In this document: one piece after another, positions 9,040 through 19,102 of the stretch
How the letters are laid out: each line of letters begins with the position of its first letter
Numbering within the stretch: the stretch's first letter is position 1
Origin: Marinifilum caeruleilacunae
GTDB taxonomy: Bacteria; Bacteroidota; Bacteroidia; Bacteroidales; Marinifilaceae
Assembly: GCF_013141825.1 (NCBI RefSeq)
Contig: NZ_RZNH01000011.1
Coordinates: forward strand, 351-64,350
Length of the DNA stretch: 64,000 bases
Direction: 5' to 3'
The notes under the pieces: generated by a model
Databases searched by the model: none
Seen by the model: only the letters and a program-made list of their open reading frames with translations
What the model was told of the DNA's origin: nothing
Translations under genes and position numbers: made by a program

Positions 9040-9895
9040 ATTAAATTCAAAATTATACCTGGGAGCCATGGTTTTAATCATGGCTTTTATTCAGTTTTCG
9101 TGTAAAACAAGCTACGAACTTGGCGTGATAAAGGCCAAACCAATGTCTGATGCAAAACTCTATCGACATATGATAGACAGTAGCCTGCATTATAATACAT
9201 TGTTCGTAAAAAAATTCTCTGCCAACTATTCGGTTGAAGGGGTAAAAAAGAGTTTCAAAGGTGCAATCAAGATTCAAAAAGATAGCCTGATTTGGATTTC
9301 TATTACCGCTCCGGTTGGGGGTTTAGAAGTTGCTAGATTAATGATTAGTCAGGATTCGGTAAAGATGATTGACCGAATGAAAAAGACCTACTTTGTTGAT
9401 GATTACGACTTTTTTAGGGAAAAATTGAATGTAGATCTTAATTTTGAATCACTGCAGGCCATCCTTACCAACTCAGTTTTCCAGGCCACAAATGGTGAAA
9501 AGGAAAAATCATTTATTCGTGGATTTAATGGGAGAATCGTTGATAACATGTATGTATTTACCTCCGAAAAATCGCGAAAAGTAGATCGTAAACTTAGAAA
9601 AGACAAACTTAAAAAGCTTACGCGATTTGGTTATCAGAGAGTTGAAATTGATCCTTCATTAATGCGAATTACCGATGTTTTAGTAAGAGATTTCGACGAC
9701 GCCCGGGATGTGAGTGTAAAGTATCGCGATTTTAAAATGTTCGAAGATAGAAAGTTTCCACAGCGATTGAGTTTCGAGGTGGTTGATCCGAAACATTTAT
9801 TATCTTGTAGTGTTAAATTTAATAAGATTGCTTTCGACGAAAAACTGAAATTTTCCTTTAAAATTTCCAGCAAGTACGAAAGAATATATCCGTAA
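9029..9895 (+). CDS. DUF4292 family lipoprotein
   Basis: A 288-residue lipoprotein. The chosen start (ATG at 9029, overlapping the TPR gene by 11 bp) gives a proper lipoprotein signal: MKSKLNSK, a hydrophobic core and the lipobox FSC with the lipidated Cys at 25. An upstream in-frame ATG at 8966 would bury the signal. The body matches the DUF4292 family, which is found in Bacteroidota and has a LolA/LppX-like beta-sheet character. It may bind lipid or help outer-membrane biogenesis, but the biochemical role is unknown. It lies between the TPR protein and EnvC, 5 bp before the latter. Confidence 0.82.
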   Translation: MKSKLNSKLYLGAMVLIMAFIQFSCKTSYELGVIKAKPMSDAKLYRHMIDSSLHYNTLFVKKFSANYSVEGVKKSFKGAIKIQKDSLIWISITAPVGGLEVARLMISQDSVKMIDRMKKTYFVDDYDFFREKLNVDLNFESLQAILTNSVFQATNGEKEKSFIRGFNGRIVDNMYVFTSEKSRKVDRKLRKDKLKKLTRFGYQRVEIDPSLMRITDVLVRDFDDARDVSVKYRDFKMFEDRKFPQRLSFEVVDPKHLLSCSVKFNKIAFDEKLKFSFKISSKYERIYP

Positions 9896-9900
9896 ACGAA

Positions 9901-11130
9901 ATGATAGGCGTTTCCAAAAAAAGATTTTCTGTTATCACTCTGTATGTATTGGTTTTACTGATCAGTTTATCGGTAGATGCTTTTTCGCAGACCAGTATGT
10001 CAACACTTAAAAAAAGAAAAGAGCAGAACGAAAAAGACATCGCCTACACCAATACGCTCATTAATAACACGGTAAAAAATAAGAAAGTGAGTTTGGGACG
10101 ATTGAATTTGTTGAATCAAAGAATTCGATCGAGGCAAGCTCTCATTAATTCCATTGAAGCAGAAATCTCCCATATCGGAAGTCAAATTCGACAAAAACAA
10201 AACGATATTTCAAAGCTCGAAGATGAGCTGGATAAATTAAAGAAGCAGTATGCCAAGGTGATTGTTTATGCGCATAAGCAAAAAAATTCCTACGAAAAAT
10301 TAATGTTTTTGCTATCGTCAAAAGATTTTAACCAGGCATATAAACGATACAAATACCTACAGCAATTTTCAGAATACAGCCGAAAACAAGGCAAAACCAT
10401 TGGTGAAAAGAAAGATTCACTAGCAGCTAAAATTGTAGAACTAAACAAAGTTAAAGGCGAGAAGGAAGAACTGTTGGCCCAAAAAACCGACGAAAACAAA
10501 AAATTATCGGCAGAAAAGTCACAACAGTCGGCATTGGTTCAAAACCTTAAGAAGCGTGAAAAACAATTGCGCGATGATTTAAGAAAACAGAAAAGGTACG
10601 CTCAAAAGCTGCAAAAAGAAATTCAAAAAATTATTGAACGCCAGGCTCGATTGGCTAAAAAATCAAGCAAATCTGCAGGCAAATATGCGATAACCCCAGA
10701 GGATAAAACACTCTCTTTATCATTCGATAAAAACAAAGGAAAATTACCTTGGCCTACTAAAACAGGATTTATTTCGGAAAAATTTGGAGAACATCCACAT
10801 CCGGTTTTGAAACATGTTACCGTTCGTAACGATGGAGTAAATATCACAACAGACTCAAAATCGGATTGCCGATCGGTTTTTAAAGGAGAGGTAACACACA
10901 TTCTTTCCATGCCTGGATTAAACAATGTTGTGATTATTCGCCATGGAGAGTTTTTCTCAGTATATTCTAACCTGGCTACAGTAAATGTAAAGAAAGGCGA
11001 TCTAGTTCAATCGAAAGAAAAGATTGGAGTAGTATATACTGATAGTTCTCAAGATCAGACAGTTCTTAAGTTTCAATTGTGGAAAGGTAGCACCAAATTG
11101 AATCCTGCTCAGTGGTTGTATCGTAACTAA
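9901..11130 (+). CDS. envC: EnvC-like murein hydrolase activator (degenerate M23/LytM)
   Basis: A secreted 409-residue protein with a signal peptide (to about residue 28), a long coiled coil (about 32-255) and a C-terminal LytM/M23 domain (about 275-405). The zinc ligands of active M23 peptidases are gone. In the usual HxGVD motif the His and Asp are Asn310 and Asn314 (NDGVN), and the HxH motif near the end reads V-L-K (388-390). E. coli EnvC is similarly inactive and activates cell-wall amidases at the division septum, so a regulatory role is likely here. It closes the dut-to-EnvC run and lies 22 bp before the DUF4175 gene. Confidence 0.88.
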   Translation: MIGVSKKRFSVITLYVLVLLISLSVDAFSQTSMSTLKKRKEQNEKDIAYTNTLINNTVKNKKVSLGRLNLLNQRIRSRQALINSIEAEISHIGSQIRQKQNDISKLEDELDKLKKQYAKVIVYAHKQKNSYEKLMFLLSSKDFNQAYKRYKYLQQFSEYSRKQGKTIGEKKDSLAAKIVELNKVKGEKEELLAQKTDENKKLSAEKSQQSALVQNLKKREKQLRDDLRKQKRYAQKLQKEIQKIIERQARLAKKSSKSAGKYAITPEDKTLSLSFDKNKGKLPWPTKTGFISEKFGEHPHPVLKHVTVRNDGVNITTDSKSDCRSVFKGEVTHILSMPGLNNVVIIRHGEFFSVYSNLATVNVKKGDLVQSKEKIGVVYTDSSQDQTVLKFQLWKGSTKLNPAQWLYRN

Positions 11131-11152
11131 TTTAATTACGTACAGGTAAGAA

Positions 11153-14100
11153 ATGGAAAATAATCGGGATATTTTTATTGCGAAACTCGATCGTTTTATT
11201 CGCAAATATTATCAGAATTTACTCTTGCGTGGAGTTCTGTTGTGTCTCGTATTGTTCTTGTCTTACTTTTTTCTCATTTCTTTTTCCGAATACAATTTAT
11301 ACCTTTCGGTTAAGGTTCGAACAATCCTTGTTATCTTTTCGATAATTTTTATTCTATTCCTGGGATATCAATTTTTAATACGCCCAATAGTTGGCTTGTT
11401 AAAAATTGGCCAGCGAATTTCTTACCGACAAGCCATTCAAATTATATCTGAACATTTTCCGGAACTTCAGGATAAATTAATTAATACGCTTGAATTAACC
11501 GAGCAGGCTTCGGAATTAAAAGACAAAGAAAATTCATTGCTTCTTGCAAGCATCAATCAAAGAATCGATTCGGTAAAATTAGTTCCTTTTCGAAGAGCAG
11601 TTTCTTTTAAGACCAATTACAAGTATTTGAAATACCTGGTCGCGGTTTTTGGTTTACTGATTTTGGTTCACTTTTTAATTCCCGATATGTACTCCAACAG
11701 TACGGAAAGACTCGTGAATTTTAATACCAAATATGCTCCTCCTGCCGATTTTTCATTCCATTTGGACGATTGGTCGGGCAGAGCGGTTAAAGGCTCTGAT
11801 TTCTCCTTAAAAGTGCATACCGAAGGAAAATACATTCCGAAGGAAGTTTACCTGATAACTGATAATTCAAGGTTTTTACTGAAGAAGGAAAAATCTGGAA
11901 AATTCAGCTACTTGTTTAGAAATATCAATTCGAACATTTCATTTCGACTGCAATCGGGAAAGGTAATTTCAGAAAATTTTCAAATAAAGGTAATTTCCAA
12001 GCCAGGCATTAAAAATTTTTCTATTTCGATCAAATCGCCACCTTATACGAAATTGCCCTTACAGGTCGAAAAAAACATCGGAGATGTCAGTGTGCCAGCG
12101 GGTTCCGATTTAGAGTGGAAGTTTGAAACAGAGCTCTCAAGTGCAGGAGAATTGATTTTTTCTGATTCTCTGAATCCTACACCAGTAATTTTAGAAGGAA
12201 ATGTGCTGAAATTTTCGCGGAAAATCAGTGAAAAGAATTCTTATAGAGTATTTCTAACAAACGACGAATTTGATAGAGAATCTTATGCCCAATATCATAT
12301 TGATGTGATTCCTGATTTGTACCCTCAAATTAAAATTGCAAGCATTCAGGATTCAATTATTGAATCGGGATATTATTTTCGAGGACAAATAAAAGATGAT
12401 TACGGATTCTCAAAATTGAGATTTGTGTACCAGGCCGAAAATTTATCACCAACCTATATTCCGATTTCGGTAAATCAAAATTTAAGTTCACAGGAGTTTT
12501 TCTTTTCATTTGATTTTTCTTCAGAAAATTTTCAGGAGGGAAGCAATGTCAAATATCATTTCGAAGTTTTCGATAACGATGCAATTAATGGCGCCAAAAA
12601 AGCAAGCTCGCAACAATTCAATTATTACATTCCCGATTCAAAACAACTTTACGATTTAAACGCAGCTGTACAGGATAGCATCGGAAGTAAAATCAGTAAA
12701 GGAATTCAGTTGAGTGAATCCATACAAGAGGATATTTTGCGGATGCAAAAAAATGCGTTGGACGGATCGGCCGAAAAATGGCAACAAGAGCAGCTTCTAA
12801 ATCAAATAGGAGATAAGAAGAAGCAACTGGACGAATTGTTGCAAGAAGTAATGCAGGAGAACCAACGAAAGAATCGGTTGATGAACTCTTCGGGAATGGA
12901 TGATCCTGTGCTGATGGACAAGCAAAAGCAGATTGAAGAATTGCTTGAAAAAGTAATGGATCCTGAACTTCAGAAATTGTTTGAAGAGTTCAATAAACTG
13001 GCTGATGATATGAAATCTGAGGACATCAACAAGCTTGGAAATCAATTAAAAATGTCGATGAATGATTTTCAAAAACAGTTGGATAGAAACTTACAACTTC
13101 TGGAAAGGTATGAAATAGAAGTTCGCGTACAACAGCTAAGCGACAGAATACAGAAACTGGCCGATGAACAGGAAAATGCTGCAGATAACAAACGCAGAGA
13201 TAGTGAAAAATTAAAAGAAATTCAGCAGAGCGGAAAGGAAAAATGGGATGAGCTTACACAAGATTTAAAAGATGTTTTAGATCAAAACTCAGCCATTCAA
13301 AAACCTTATGATTTCGATGAAGATATCAGTGATCAGCAAAAGGAAATTAATGATCTGATTAAAGAATCGACAGACTTAATTCAAAACAGCAAGACAGGAA
13401 AAGGCGCAAAGAATATGAAAAAAACCTCTGCGAAACAGCGGAAGTTGGCGCAAAAATTAAATGATAACATCTCTAATAGCACTGCGGCTCAAATTACCGA
13501 AGACATTGGTAATTTGATCCGACTGATGAACAATTTGATCGAATTCTCATTCCAGCAGGAAGATGTGTTAAATGCTTTTAAAAGAATTGGATATTTGAAC
13601 CCAATTTATGCCGAAATGATAGAAGAACAGGGCGAGTTGAAAGAAGAGTATAAGCTCATTCAGGATTCATTGCTTGCCTTATCATCCAGATCGCCGCAAG
13701 TGGCATCGTTGGTGGGAAATAGAATATTTAACATCGAAAATGAACTGGAAAATGTGATTACGGAAGCCAGTGAAAGAAGAAAAGTTCAGGCCGCAACAGG
13801 GCAACAAAAAGTATTGACCGACGTTAATGAATTAAGCGTATTTCTATCAGAAGCCTTAAATCAGATGATGGAGCAAATGGCAAATGCAATGCCAGGCGAT
13901 CAGTTGGGAGACAAGAAAAATGGCCAAGCTTCCTTTCCCGGACTAAAATCTCAGCAACAATCTCTAAAAAAGATGTTGGAAGAATTAATTTCTGATATGA
14001 AAAATGGAAATGTAGAAAATGGTTCAAAAGAGAAGTTAGGAAAGTTTTTGCAAAGACAGGAAATGTATCGTCAAAATTTGAACGAAATGCTTCAAAAAGG

Positions 14101-14449
14101 TGGTTTGGGGAACGAAAGTGAAAAAATCTTACGTGAAGTAACCAAAATGCTTGACCAAATGGAGTCGGACATTTCTAATTTTTCGATAAATTCGTCAATG
14201 ATATTTCGCCAAAATCGTATTTTTTCAAAATTATTAGAGGCCGAAAATGCCCATAGAGAAAAAGATTTTGATAAGAAACGTGAAAGTAAATCAGGAAATA
14301 TTATAAAATTGAGTAACCCTAGAGAAATATTTGAGTATAAAAGAGTACGAAGCGATTTTGAAGGAGTATTTTATGACTCAAATGTCAAAATGTTCGACTA
14401 TTATAATAAGTTGTACTTAGATTATATGATAAAACTAAATAATGACTAA
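11153..14449 (+). CDS. DUF4175-like large membrane-anchored coiled-coil protein
   Basis: A 1098-residue protein matching the large DUF4175-type proteins of Bacteroidota. It has hydrophobic segments at about residues 26-46, 55-75 and 160-180, then a beta-rich, probably periplasmic region (about 190-500). The second half is a charged Gln/Lys/Glu-rich region with strong heptad character (about 505-720 and 860-1000). No enzymatic motif is visible. It overlaps the RsbW-like ATPase gene by 8 bp, so the two are translationally coupled. Function is unknown; an envelope role is plausible from topology and neighbours. Confidence 0.75.
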   Translation: MENNRDIFIAKLDRFIRKYYQNLLLRGVLLCLVLFLSYFFLISFSEYNLYLSVKVRTILVIFSIIFILFLGYQFLIRPIVGLLKIGQRISYRQAIQIISEHFPELQDKLINTLELTEQASELKDKENSLLLASINQRIDSVKLVPFRRAVSFKTNYKYLKYLVAVFGLLILVHFLIPDMYSNSTERLVNFNTKYAPPADFSFHLDDWSGRAVKGSDFSLKVHTEGKYIPKEVYLITDNSRFLLKKEKSGKFSYLFRNINSNISFRLQSGKVISENFQIKVISKPGIKNFSISIKSPPYTKLPLQVEKNIGDVSVPAGSDLEWKFETELSSAGELIFSDSLNPTPVILEGNVLKFSRKISEKNSYRVFLTNDEFDRESYAQYHIDVIPDLYPQIKIASIQDSIIESGYYFRGQIKDDYGFSKLRFVYQAENLSPTYIPISVNQNLSSQEFFFSFDFSSENFQEGSNVKYHFEVFDNDAINGAKKASSQQFNYYIPDSKQLYDLNAAVQDSIGSKISKGIQLSESIQEDILRMQKNALDGSAEKWQQEQLLNQIGDKKKQLDELLQEVMQENQRKNRLMNSSGMDDPVLMDKQKQIEELLEKVMDPELQKLFEEFNKLADDMKSEDINKLGNQLKMSMNDFQKQLDRNLQLLERYEIEVRVQQLSDRIQKLADEQENAADNKRRDSEKLKEIQQSGKEKWDELTQDLKDVLDQNSAIQKPYDFDEDISDQQKEINDLIKESTDLIQNSKTGKGAKNMKKTSAKQRKLAQKLNDNISNSTAAQITEDIGNLIRLMNNLIEFSFQQEDVLNAFKRIGYLNPIYAEMIEEQGELKEEYKLIQDSLLALSSRSPQVASLVGNRIFNIENELENVITEASERRKVQAATGQQKVLTDVNELSVFLSEALNQMMEQMANAMPGDQLGDKKNGQASFPGLKSQQQSLKKMLEELISDMKNGNVENGSKEKLGKFLQRQEMYRQNLNEMLQKGGLGNESEKILREVTKMLDQMESDISNFSINSSMIFRQNRIFSKLLEAENAHREKDFDKKRESKSGNIIKLSNPREIFEYKRVRSDFEGVFYDSNVKMFDYYNKLYLDYMIKLNND

Positions 14450-14849
14450 ATCTGATAACTTGTTGGTATTTCCATCTGAACTAGAAAACATAAGTAGGGT
14501 TGAAAGATTGATAGACGATATTTCATCTTCCTACAATTTAAGCTCTGAAATTTATGGTAAAATTTCGGTAGCAATCATTGAGGCTGTAAACAATGCTATT
14601 CTGCATGGTAATCGATTAGATGTTTCTAAAAATGTCAAAGTCGAGTTCAATATCGATGAAGAAGCTATTCAGTTTATTATTGAAGATGAAGGATCTGGCT
14701 TTGATTACGAAAATATTCCTGATCCAACCTTACCTGAGAACATCGAAAAAACTCATGGTAGAGGAATTTTCTTAATGAATCACCTTGCTGATGATATTGA
14801 ATTTTGCGAAAATGGCGCCTTGGTTGATATGAAATTTAGATTTGCTTAA
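14442..14849 (+). CDS. RsbW-like ATP-binding protein (anti-sigma kinase-type HATPase)
   Basis: A 135-residue single-domain GHKL ATPase of the RsbW/SpoIIAB type. The N box is EAVNNAILHGN, the G1 box is EDEGSGFDYENIPDPT and the G2 box is THGRGIFLMNHLAD. Relatives phosphorylate anti-anti-sigma factors and hold sigma factors inactive, but no STAS partner or alternative sigma gene lies next to it. Whether it is a kinase or only a binding protein is open. It overlaps the upstream DUF4175 gene by 8 bp, and its stop codon abuts the ybeY start with no gap, so all three are one operon. Confidence 0.85.
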   Translation: MTKSDNLLVFPSELENISRVERLIDDISSSYNLSSEIYGKISVAIIEAVNNAILHGNRLDVSKNVKVEFNIDEEAIQFIIEDEGSGFDYENIPDPTLPENIEKTHGRGIFLMNHLADDIEFCENGALVDMKFRFA

Positions 14850-15275
14850 ATGTTGATTACATATAATTCGTGTGAAACAGAAATTCCCGCGATTGATCAA
14901 AAACGCATAAGCGATTGGGTCAATCGCGTTGTCGTAAATAATGGTGGAGAAATAGGGGAGATTAACTACTATTTCTGTTCCGATGATTACTTACTGGAAA
15001 TGAATCGTGAACACCTAAACCACGATTATTACACAGATATTATCACCTTCGATTACACAGTTGCCAATATCATTTCCGGTGACCTTTTTATTAGTGTTGA
15101 TACGGTTCGTGACAACGCTACCGAATACAAATGCGAATATTTAGAAGAACTTCATCGTGTCATTATACATGGTGTACTTCATTTGTTGGGAATCGACGAT
15201 AAAACAGATGAAGATCAGGCCATCATGACACAAAAGGAGGATGAATCATTAGCATTACTTTCCAAGATTGATTAA
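14850..15275 (+). CDS. ybeY: Endoribonuclease YbeY (16S rRNA maturation)
   Basis: A 141-residue zinc-dependent endoribonuclease that takes part in 16S rRNA 3'-end maturation and ribosome quality control. The metal motif is HGVLHLLGIDD with His107 and His111. The third histidine of the classical HGxLHLxGxDH motif is replaced by Asp117, followed by Lys-Thr, a variant I associate with this phylum (compare the DKT ending). The conserved DIITFDY segment lies near 63-69. Its start immediately follows the RsbW-like gene, and mnmG, also an RNA-related gene, follows after a promoter. Confidence 0.93.
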   Translation: MLITYNSCETEIPAIDQKRISDWVNRVVVNNGGEIGEINYYFCSDDYLLEMNREHLNHDYYTDIITFDYTVANIISGDLFISVDTVRDNATEYKCEYLEELHRVIIHGVLHLLGIDDKTDEDQAIMTQKEDESLALLSKID

Positions 15276-15375
15276 ATTTGTGAAATTTTTTAATTTATTT
15301 TGCTGAATAACAAGCAATTAGAAATGTTTTTAGTTTTCTAGTGTTTTGATATTCAGTAGATTAGTGTAAAATATT

Positions 15376-15383
15376 TATCTTTG
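15376..15383 (+). promoter_or_regulatory. Promoter -7 element for mnmG
   Basis: TATCTTTG fits TAnnTTTG and lies 43 nt before the mnmG start in the 150-bp gap after ybeY. No -33 element is at the standard distance (the nearest TTTG is at 15345, spacing 27). Confidence 0.5.
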
Positions 15384-15425
15384 TAGATAAATAAGGAATA
15401 AAGAATACAAATATCTGATTATAGT

Positions 15426-17303
15426 ATGTTGCCTAAGTATGATGTAATAGTAGTAGGAGCCGGTCACGCAGGATGTGAAGCAGCTACAGCCGCTGCAAAT
15501 CTTGGTTCATCTGTTCTTTTAATCACAATGGACATGAACAAGATTGCTCAAATGTCGTGTAACCCGGCAATTGGGGGAATTGCGAAAGGTCAAATTGTTC
15601 GTGAATTGGATGCATTAGGCGGATATACCGGGATCGTTACCGATCGATCTTCCATTCAATTTCGAATGTTGAATCGTTCAAAAGGTCCGGCAATGTGGAG
15701 CCCGAGAGCCCAATGCGATAGAATGATTTTCTCTGCAGAATGGAGAAAAATTGTTGAAAATACCGATAACCTGGACATGTGGCAGGATGCTGTAGTTGCA
15801 ATTATTGTAGAAGATGGCATTGTAAAAGGGGTAAAAACCAAACTTGGAATTGATATATTAGCTGAAACCGTAGTTCTAACCAATGGAACTTTCCTTAACG
15901 GATTAATGCACATTGGTAGAAAACAGGAAACCGGTGGCCGATCGGCCGAACCAGCATCTTTTGGTATCAGCGAACAATTAAAATCATTTGGCTTCGAAGT
16001 AGGACGAATGAAAACCGGTACACCTGCTCGATTAGATGGAAGAACCATCGATTTTTCTGTAATGAGAGAACAGGGTGGTGAAGAAGGTTTCTACCAGTTT
16101 TCATACTTAAAAGATCATGTAGACAAAACACTTCGCCAGCGACCATGTTATATTACCTATACCAATCCGGAAGTACACGATAATTTGCGTGAAGGATTTG
16201 AAGATTCGCCAATGTACAATGGAACCATTCAGAGTACAGGTCCAAGATATTGTCCGAGTATTGAATCCAAACTTTCAACATTTGCAGAAAAGAACGAACA
16301 TTTATTATTCCTGGAACCCGAAGGGGAACATACCCACGAATATTACATCAATGGATTCTCATCAAGTTTGCCTTGGGATGTTCAGTTAAAAGCTTTGCAA
16401 AAAGTTCCTGGTTTGGAAAATGTGAAAATGTACCGACCTGGATATGCAATCGAGTATGATTATTTTGATCCAACTCAATTGTATCACACACTGGAAACCA
16501 AAATTATTTCCAAACTGTATTTTGCAGGTCAGATTAACGGAACAACAGGTTACGAAGAAGCTGGCGCTCAAGGAATGATTGCCGGAATAAATGCAGCTTT
16601 ATCGGTACAGGGAAAATCAGAATTTACCCTTAAACGAGATGAAGCATATATTGGTGTATTAATCGACGACCTTGTAACAAAAGGAGTAGATGAACCATAT
16701 CGTATGTTTACCTCTCGAGCCGAATATAGAATTTTGCTACGCCAGGATGATGCAGATGTGAGATTAACACCTAAAGCATTTGAGTTGGGATTGGCTGAAC
16801 AGGAGAGAATGGATCTTCTCGAAGAGAAGATTTTCTACAGAGATAAACTATACAATTTCTGTAAAGAGTTTAGTTGTAAACCAAAATTCTTAAATCCTGT
16901 TTTGGAAAAATTGGGAACAAGTCCACTTAAACAAGGTGTAAAATTATATGATATTATTTTACGTCCTCAAGTAGGCATTCACGATTTGATCGAGGATGTT
17001 ACTCCTTTAAAAGAGGTGATCGAAGAGATCCCAAACAGAAGAGATGAAATTATAGAAGCAGCTGAGGTCCTAATTAAATACAGCGGTTATATCGATCGTG
17101 AAAAATTGATAGCCGATAAGCTAACGCGTTTGGAAAATATCGATATAAAAGGTAGATTTGATTATATGACTTTACAGTCCTTATCGACCGAAGCCAGACA
17201 GAAGTTGGATAAGATTCAACCCCAGACAATAGGGCAGGCATCACGAATTTCTGGTGTGTCGCCAAGTGATATAAACGTTCTTTTGGTACTTATGGGACGA
17301 TAA
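15426..17303 (+). CDS. mnmG: tRNA uridine-5-carboxymethylaminomethyl synthesis enzyme MnmG
   Basis: A full-length (625-residue) FAD-dependent enzyme. With MnmE it installs the (carboxymethyl)aminomethyl group on U34 of tRNAs reading NNA/NNG codons. The Rossmann FAD motif [12 protein letters not shown] begins near residue 9. The family block [20 protein letters not shown] follows, with the MnmG motifs [11 protein letters not shown] and GYEEAGAQG further on. The C-terminal helical domain that contacts MnmE ends with ASRISGVSP. mnmE is not in the window. A parS-like palindrome begins at the base following the stop codon, which recalls the origin-proximal position of gidA in many bacteria. Confidence 0.97.
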   Translation: MLPKYDVIVVGAGHAGCEAATAAANLGSSVLLITMDMNKIAQMSCNPAIGGIAKGQIVRELDALGGYTGIVTDRSSIQFRMLNRSKGPAMWSPRAQCDRMIFSAEWRKIVENTDNLDMWQDAVVAIIVEDGIVKGVKTKLGIDILAETVVLTNGTFLNGLMHIGRKQETGGRSAEPASFGISEQLKSFGFEVGRMKTGTPARLDGRTIDFSVMREQGGEEGFYQFSYLKDHVDKTLRQRPCYITYTNPEVHDNLREGFEDSPMYNGTIQSTGPRYCPSIESKLSTFAEKNEHLLFLEPEGEHTHEYYINGFSSSLPWDVQLKALQKVPGLENVKMYRPGYAIEYDYFDPTQLYHTLETKIISKLYFAGQINGTTGYEEAGAQGMIAGINAALSVQGKSEFTLKRDEAYIGVLIDDLVTKGVDEPYRMFTSRAEYRILLRQDDADVRLTPKAFELGLAEQERMDLLEEKIFYRDKLYNFCKEFSCKPKFLNPVLEKLGTSPLKQGVKLYDIILRPQVGIHDLIEDVTPLKEVIEEIPNRRDEIIEAAEVLIKYSGYIDREKLIADKLTRLENIDIKGRFDYMTLQSLSTEARQKLDKIQPQTIGQASRISGVSPSDINVLLVLMGR

Positions 17304-17319
17304 TGTTCCACGTGGAACC
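17304..17319. promoter_or_regulatory. parS: parS-like centromere site
   Basis: TGTTCCACGTGGAACC matches the ParB-site consensus TGTTnCACGTGnAACA at all but the last base. Its inner 14 bases, GTTCCACGTGGAAC, are a perfect palindrome. It starts directly after the mnmG stop. Calling it parS rests on consensus alone, supported by the related site at 4020. Confidence 0.65.
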
Positions 17320-17353
17320 AAGGAGTATTTTTCAAAAGTTTACTCCTTAAAAC

Positions 17354-17406
17354 GCCCGAAATCGATCTCCTTGTTTCAAACAAAGCGATAGTTTCGGGCC
17401 TTTTTG
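17354..17406 (+). terminator. Terminator after mnmG
   Basis: GCCCGAAA (17354-17361) pairs with TTTCGGGC (17392-17399), followed by CTTTTTG. The 30-nt loop can itself pair (ATCG with CGAT, TTGTTT with AAACAA), giving a long stem. It lies between mnmG and ade. Confidence 0.75.
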
Positions 17407-17437
17407 TAAGTGTATTTGTACTCTTAAATTCTCTAAC

Positions 17438-19081
17438 ATGAAAGATCAAAATTTTAAAATATCGGGTAAAATTGTAGATGTTATTTCACGAGAAATCGTT
17501 TCGGGTGAAATTAAAGTGGTTGACGGAAGAATAGATTCCATACTGCCAAAAGAAGATGTTCCCAACCGATATATTTTGCCTGGACTGGTCGATTCACATA
17601 TGCATATCGAAAGTTCATTGTTAATTCCAAGTCGATTTGCGGCCGAAGCGGTAAAGTGTGGAACTCTGGGTTTGGTGACCGATCCTCATGAAATTGCAAA
17701 TGTGCTGGGCGAAATTGGCGTGGACTTCATGATTAATGATGCAAAGAAGGTTCCATTGGAAATCAAGTTTGGAGTGCCTTCTTGTGTGCCAGCAACAGAA
17801 CATGAAACTTCCGGTTTTGTTTTGGATAGTAATATTGTTGAAAGTTTGCTCAAGAGAGAAGAGGTAGTTTGCCTGGCAGAGGTAATGGATTTTGTGGGCG
17901 TGGTAGAGGAAGATTTAGAAGTGCTCAAAAAAATTGTTGCCTGTAAAAAATTAGGAAAAAAGATAGATGGTCATGCACCAGGATTAAAGGGTGCAGATTT
18001 GAAAAAATATGTTGCAGCTGGCATTTCTGCCGATCATGAGTGTTCAACTTTAGAAGAGGCCTTAGATAAGATTGCTTTGGGCATGATGATCCAAATTAGA
18101 GAAGGAAGCGCTGCTCGGGATTTTGATGCACTGAGTTCCTTACTCGAAACACATCCTGAAAAAGTGATGCTGTGTACCGACGATTTGCATCCTGATGATA
18201 TGGCCGAGGATGGTCATATCGATTACCTAATTAAAAAAGGATTGGCAAAAGGATATGATCTATTTAATTTATTACGAGCTGCCAGTTACAATCCAATTCA
18301 TCATTACGGATTGGATTTGGGTTTGCTTCAAAAAGGGGATTCTGCGGATTTTATTCTTGTAGACAATTTGGATTCATTTGATGTTATCGAGTCGTATCGA
18401 AAAGGAGAGTGTATCTATAAAAATGGCAAAGCATCATTCGAAGTTCACAACGAAATTTTATTGAATAATTTTAGTCGTAAGGCAATCTGCTTGTCAGACT
18501 TAAAAGTCCAACCAAAGAATGGTAAGATTAAAGTTATGGTGGCAAAGGATGGTGATCTGATTACCGACTCCATTTTATGCGATCCAAAAATTGAAGATTC
18601 AAATTTGGTTGCTGACGTTGACAATGATCTATTAAAAATGGTTGTGATGAGTCGTTACGATAATGGCAAACCGGTGGTAGGTTTTGTAAAAGGCTTTGGA
18701 TTTAAGAAAGGAGCCATTGCAGAAAGTATTGCCCACGACAGTCATAATATTATTGCCATTGGTACGAGCGATGAAGAATTGATTCATGCAATAAATACCC
18801 TGATTGATTTAAAAGGTGGAATTGTTGCTGTGAATAATGGAGATTCAAAATTTGTAAAACTCGAAGTAGCCGGATTGATGTCTAATAAAACAGGAGAGGA
18901 GTTGATTCAGGATTATTCAGAGCTTAGGGATTTTGCTTCGGCACTTGGATCCGATTTTGAATCGCCATTCATGACACTTGCATTTATGTCTCTCCTGGTG
19001 ATTCCAAAATTAAAATTATCTGATAAGGGATTGTTCGATGTAGACCAATTTAAAGTAGTAGATTTATTCGCCAACGATTAG
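17438..19081 (+). CDS. ade: Adenine deaminase
   Basis: A 547-residue metal-dependent amidohydrolase that deaminates adenine to hypoxanthine in purine salvage. The metal-binding strand motif LPGLVDSHMHIESSLL is near residues 48-63. It is followed by the family-specific TDPHEIANVLGE, the His of IDGHAPGLKG, and the Asp region LCTDDLHPDD. The C-terminal adenine-deaminase domain (AESIAHDSHNIIAIGTSDE) is complete. Length is as expected. It is separated from mnmG by a strong terminator and is followed 21 bp later by uvrC, so these two are probably co-transcribed despite unrelated roles. Confidence 0.95.
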   Translation: MKDQNFKISGKIVDVISREIVSGEIKVVDGRIDSILPKEDVPNRYILPGLVDSHMHIESSLLIPSRFAAEAVKCGTLGLVTDPHEIANVLGEIGVDFMINDAKKVPLEIKFGVPSCVPATEHETSGFVLDSNIVESLLKREEVVCLAEVMDFVGVVEEDLEVLKKIVACKKLGKKIDGHAPGLKGADLKKYVAAGISADHECSTLEEALDKIALGMMIQIREGSAARDFDALSSLLETHPEKVMLCTDDLHPDDMAEDGHIDYLIKKGLAKGYDLFNLLRAASYNPIHHYGLDLGLLQKGDSADFILVDNLDSFDVIESYRKGECIYKNGKASFEVHNEILLNNFSRKAICLSDLKVQPKNGKIKVMVAKDGDLITDSILCDPKIEDSNLVADVDNDLLKMVVMSRYDNGKPVVGFVKGFGFKKGAIAESIAHDSHNIIAIGTSDEELIHAINTLIDLKGGIVAVNNGDSKFVKLEVAGLMSNKTGEELIQDYSELRDFASALGSDFESPFMTLAFMSLLVIPKLKLSDKGLFDVDQFKVVDLFAND

Positions 19082-19102
19082 TAATTCTCTGTACAAGTAT
19101 CG

